This document shows, piece by piece, positions 5,572-7,093 of a stretch of 7,093 nucleotides of DNA. The stretch is from Flavobacteriales bacterium. Lineage in GTDB: Bacteria; Bacteroidota; Bacteroidia; Flavobacteriales; BACL11. Location of the stretch: positions 1-7,093 of the forward strand of contig PCBP01000053.1 of assembly GCA_002730985.1 (NCBI GenBank), in the 5' to 3' direction. Each line of letters opens with the position of its first letter. Positions within the stretch are counted from its first letter, which is position 1. A program made the position numbers and the translations under genes. The notes beneath the pieces are model-generated. The model saw only the letters and a list, made by a program, of their open reading frames with translations. It ran no database searches and was not told the DNA's origin.

Positions 5572-7093
5572 CTTAATAATTATTTTAGAGTTTAGTTTTG
5601 TTTGATTTATTTCAATTTCAATAAAATACACACCACTAGATTTATTCATTCTTTGAATAATATACTTATCAGTATCTGCAAGCTCATGTCTCTCAACTAA
5701 CTTACCATAAGTATCAAATATCTTTATTCTCGCTTTATTAATTTTTTGCCCAAAATCAACAGTAGTTTCATCCTTAAATGGATTAGGATAAATATTCAAA
5801 TTAATGGAACTAACCAAGTCTAATGTACCTGTTTCTAAATATGTAGTAGAATTTGATTGTGAAGTACAATTATTTGCATCTGTTACTACAACATAGTAAG
5901 TCCCATTTGATCCAACTATATAACTAGATGATGTTCCTAGAATAACACCAGTTTGTGTCTGTTCTATCCATGAATAAGAATAAGGAGGTGTACCTCCAGC
6001 CACTGAAGTATTTAATATATAAGTCTGACTTGGAGTAACTGCTGCTGTCAGTAATGCAGGGGCTGCTACATTATAACTCTCAATAACAGAACAATTGGCA
6101 GCATCTGTTATCGTCAGATCATAAGAACCTGCAGGGACATTAAGCGCATTGTTTAATAAAGAAGGGATTGGAGACCACGAATAAGAATAAGGTGAAACGC
6201 CCCCAAATGTTGTCGTAATAATAGAGCCATCATTATAACCATTGCAACTTGCATCAGTAACTATTGCATTAGAATAAATTAACGAATTCTGTGACACTGT
6301 TACCGTATCTACTGTTGTGCAACCATTAATAGTCTCATAAGCTGCATGTAATATATAATCCCCTGCTAATAAACTATCAATTGTAGTAGCTTCACTAATA
6401 GTATCTCCATTTAAATCTAACCAAATATATGAATAGAATAAAGCTGTTTGAGGGGCTAATATAGCTACTTCTCCCGTAGAAAATCCATAACAATCTACAT
6501 CTTGTATAACAGCTACAGAAACATCTGTAGTTATAGTAGTGTCTAAAACAGCTTGATCAGAACCACCTAACATTAATACTGCATCACAAGCATTAAAATC
6601 CTGAACCAGTACAGTATAATCTCCTGTACAAACTCCAGTAACTAAAGTGCCTGTAGCAACATTATTTGTAGTAGAAGAACCACTTTGATTATTTAGCAAT
6701 TGTGCTGTATAAGGAGTAATACCTCCCTGAATATTCAACGTTAATTCACCATCACAAGCTCCTAAACAAGTTGTGTTATCAGCAGATATAACATCATACA
6801 ATAATGGAGCTGGAGATGTAAGCTGTTGATTTCTAATTATATTACAGCCATTAGCATCTGTGACTGTAACCGAATAACCACCTGCAGATAAATTAAAAAT
6901 ACTATCATTAGCGCTTATAACTGAAGATCCAAACCACTGATAAGTATAAGGAGGAGTTCCAGAATTAATTATATCAATTTCAACGGTTAAAGCTCCATCA
7001 GTACTTCCATAACAACTAACACTATTAACTGAAGGACCAAAAGAATTAATAGTAGCTGAAAGAGGGGCAGAATATGACGTTAAATCAACACTA
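5569..7093 (-). CDS. SprB-repeat surface protein with type A T9SS sorting domain (5' end outside window)
   Basis: This is the C-terminal 507 residues of a large secreted protein. The reading frame is open to the right edge (first full codon at 7092), so the true start and signal peptide are outside; a TTG codon at 6801 lies inside a repeat and is not a plausible start. Four clear SprB-type repeats begin near residues 24, 105, 197 and 279 of the visible part. Each has a CxG...DG-like opening, a PY-x-Y-x-W core in most cases, and a GxYxVxVxDxxxC close. A fifth unit (348-415) keeps the core and the last Cys but has lost the first Cys. Residues 428-507 match the T9SS type A sorting domain: an IYPNPF opening, a VxIFDxYGKLV middle and a SGVYFIEI...KIIIK end. 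By family, such proteins cross the outer membrane through the T9SS and lose this domain at the surface. The stop codon overlaps the start of the next gene. The ligand and role are unknown; an adhesin is an inference. Confidence 0.9.
   Translation of the reverse strand, partial: SVDLTSYSAPLSATINSFGPSVNSVSCYGSTDGALTVEIDIINSGTPPYTYQWFGSSVISANDSIFNLSAGGYSVTVTDANGCNIIRNQQLTSPAPLLYDVISADNTTCLGACDGELTLNIQGGITPYTAQLLNNQSGSSTTNNVATGTLVTGVCTGDYTVLVQDFNACDAVLMLGGSDQAVLDTTITTDVSVAVIQDVDCYGFSTGEVAILAPQTALFYSYIWLDLNGDTISEATTIDSLLAGDYILHAAYETINGCTTVDTVTVSQNSLIYSNAIVTDASCNGYNDGSIITTTFGGVSPYSYSWSPIPSLLNNALNVPAGSYDLTITDAANCSVIESYNVAAPALLTAAVTPSQTYILNTSVAGGTPPYSYSWIEQTQTGVILGTSSSYIVGSNGTYYVVVTDANNCTSQSNSTTYLETGTLDLVSSINLNIYPNPFKDETTVDFGQKINKARIKIFDTYGKLVERHELADTDKYIIQRMNKSSGVYFIEIEINQTKLNSKIIIK
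5572..5811 (-). other. Type A T9SS C-terminal sorting domain (Por_Secre_tail type)
   Basis: This is the last 80 residues of the upstream protein. The IYPNPF opening, a DTYGKLV turn, a SGVYFIEI strand and a short basic KIIIK end are the usual landmarks. It holds 13 of the 14 Lys/Arg residues of the visible protein, a sharp change from the stalk. In this family the domain directs export by the T9SS and is removed at the cell surface. Confidence 0.9.
5848..7023 (-). repeat. Protein-level SprB-type repeat array, upstream gene (5 units visible)
   Basis: Units lie at about 7023-6835, 6780-6574, 6504-6295, 6258-6067 and 6051-5848. The first cysteines of the four complete units are 82, 92 and 82 residues apart. 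The second unit carries an additional Cys pair (visible-protein residues 113 and 155) besides the usual pair (109 and 169). The last unit lacks the first Cys. The units are diverged at DNA level; the repetition shows only in the protein. Confidence 0.85.

Noticed and set aside
5560..5580. Frameshift splitting one long gene into two at 5569
   Set aside because: The upstream frame ends with a full sorting domain and the downstream frame starts with a full signal peptide, so this is a true gene boundary.
6799..6801. TTG as the start of a 410-residue gene
   Set aside because: The frame continues open to the right edge, and the codons upstream encode a complete SprB repeat (GTPPYTYQW, VTVTDANGC). 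No signal peptide follows the TTG.

Overview
The window comes from the genome of a member of the Bacteroidota, most likely a Flavobacteria-like lineage. The evidence is the AT-rich DNA (about one third G+C by eye), proteins built from SprB-type repeats, and both kinds of type IX secretion system (T9SS) C-terminal sorting domain. I cannot name a genus. All coding is on the minus strand, so the genes are read from the right edge towards the left, and almost every base is coding.

Region by region, in transcription order. Positions 7093 to 5569 hold the C-terminal 507 residues of a large secreted repeat protein whose start lies beyond the right edge; it ends in a type A T9SS sorting domain. Positions 5569 to 1793 hold a complete 1258-residue protein: a Sec signal peptide, a divergent N-terminal unit, eleven SprB-type repeats, a PKD-like domain and a CHU_C/gliding-type (type B) C-terminal domain. 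Its ATG overlaps the upstream TAA by one base. After a 49-base gap, positions 1743 to 1 hold the first 581 residues of a third secreted protein: a signal peptide, a nidogen-like beta domain, an Ig-like segment and at least three SprB-like repeats. Its end lies beyond the left edge.

The three genes look like one operon for very large, outer-membrane-exported, cell-surface or released filamentous proteins. By family they are adhesin-like, related in repeat type to the gliding adhesin SprB; their actual ligand and role cannot be read from the sequence. No promoter, terminator, RNA gene, mobile element or CRISPR array is visible.

The most notable signals are these. The repeat stalks almost entirely lack lysine and arginine: 2 in 1162 residues of the middle protein, 1 in 439 of the first, 0 in 371 of the last. 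An extra pair of cysteines appears together in three repeats and singly in none. A type A and a type B cargo gene are tightly coupled. The stalks are dense in a Bacteroidota O-glycosylation-type motif.
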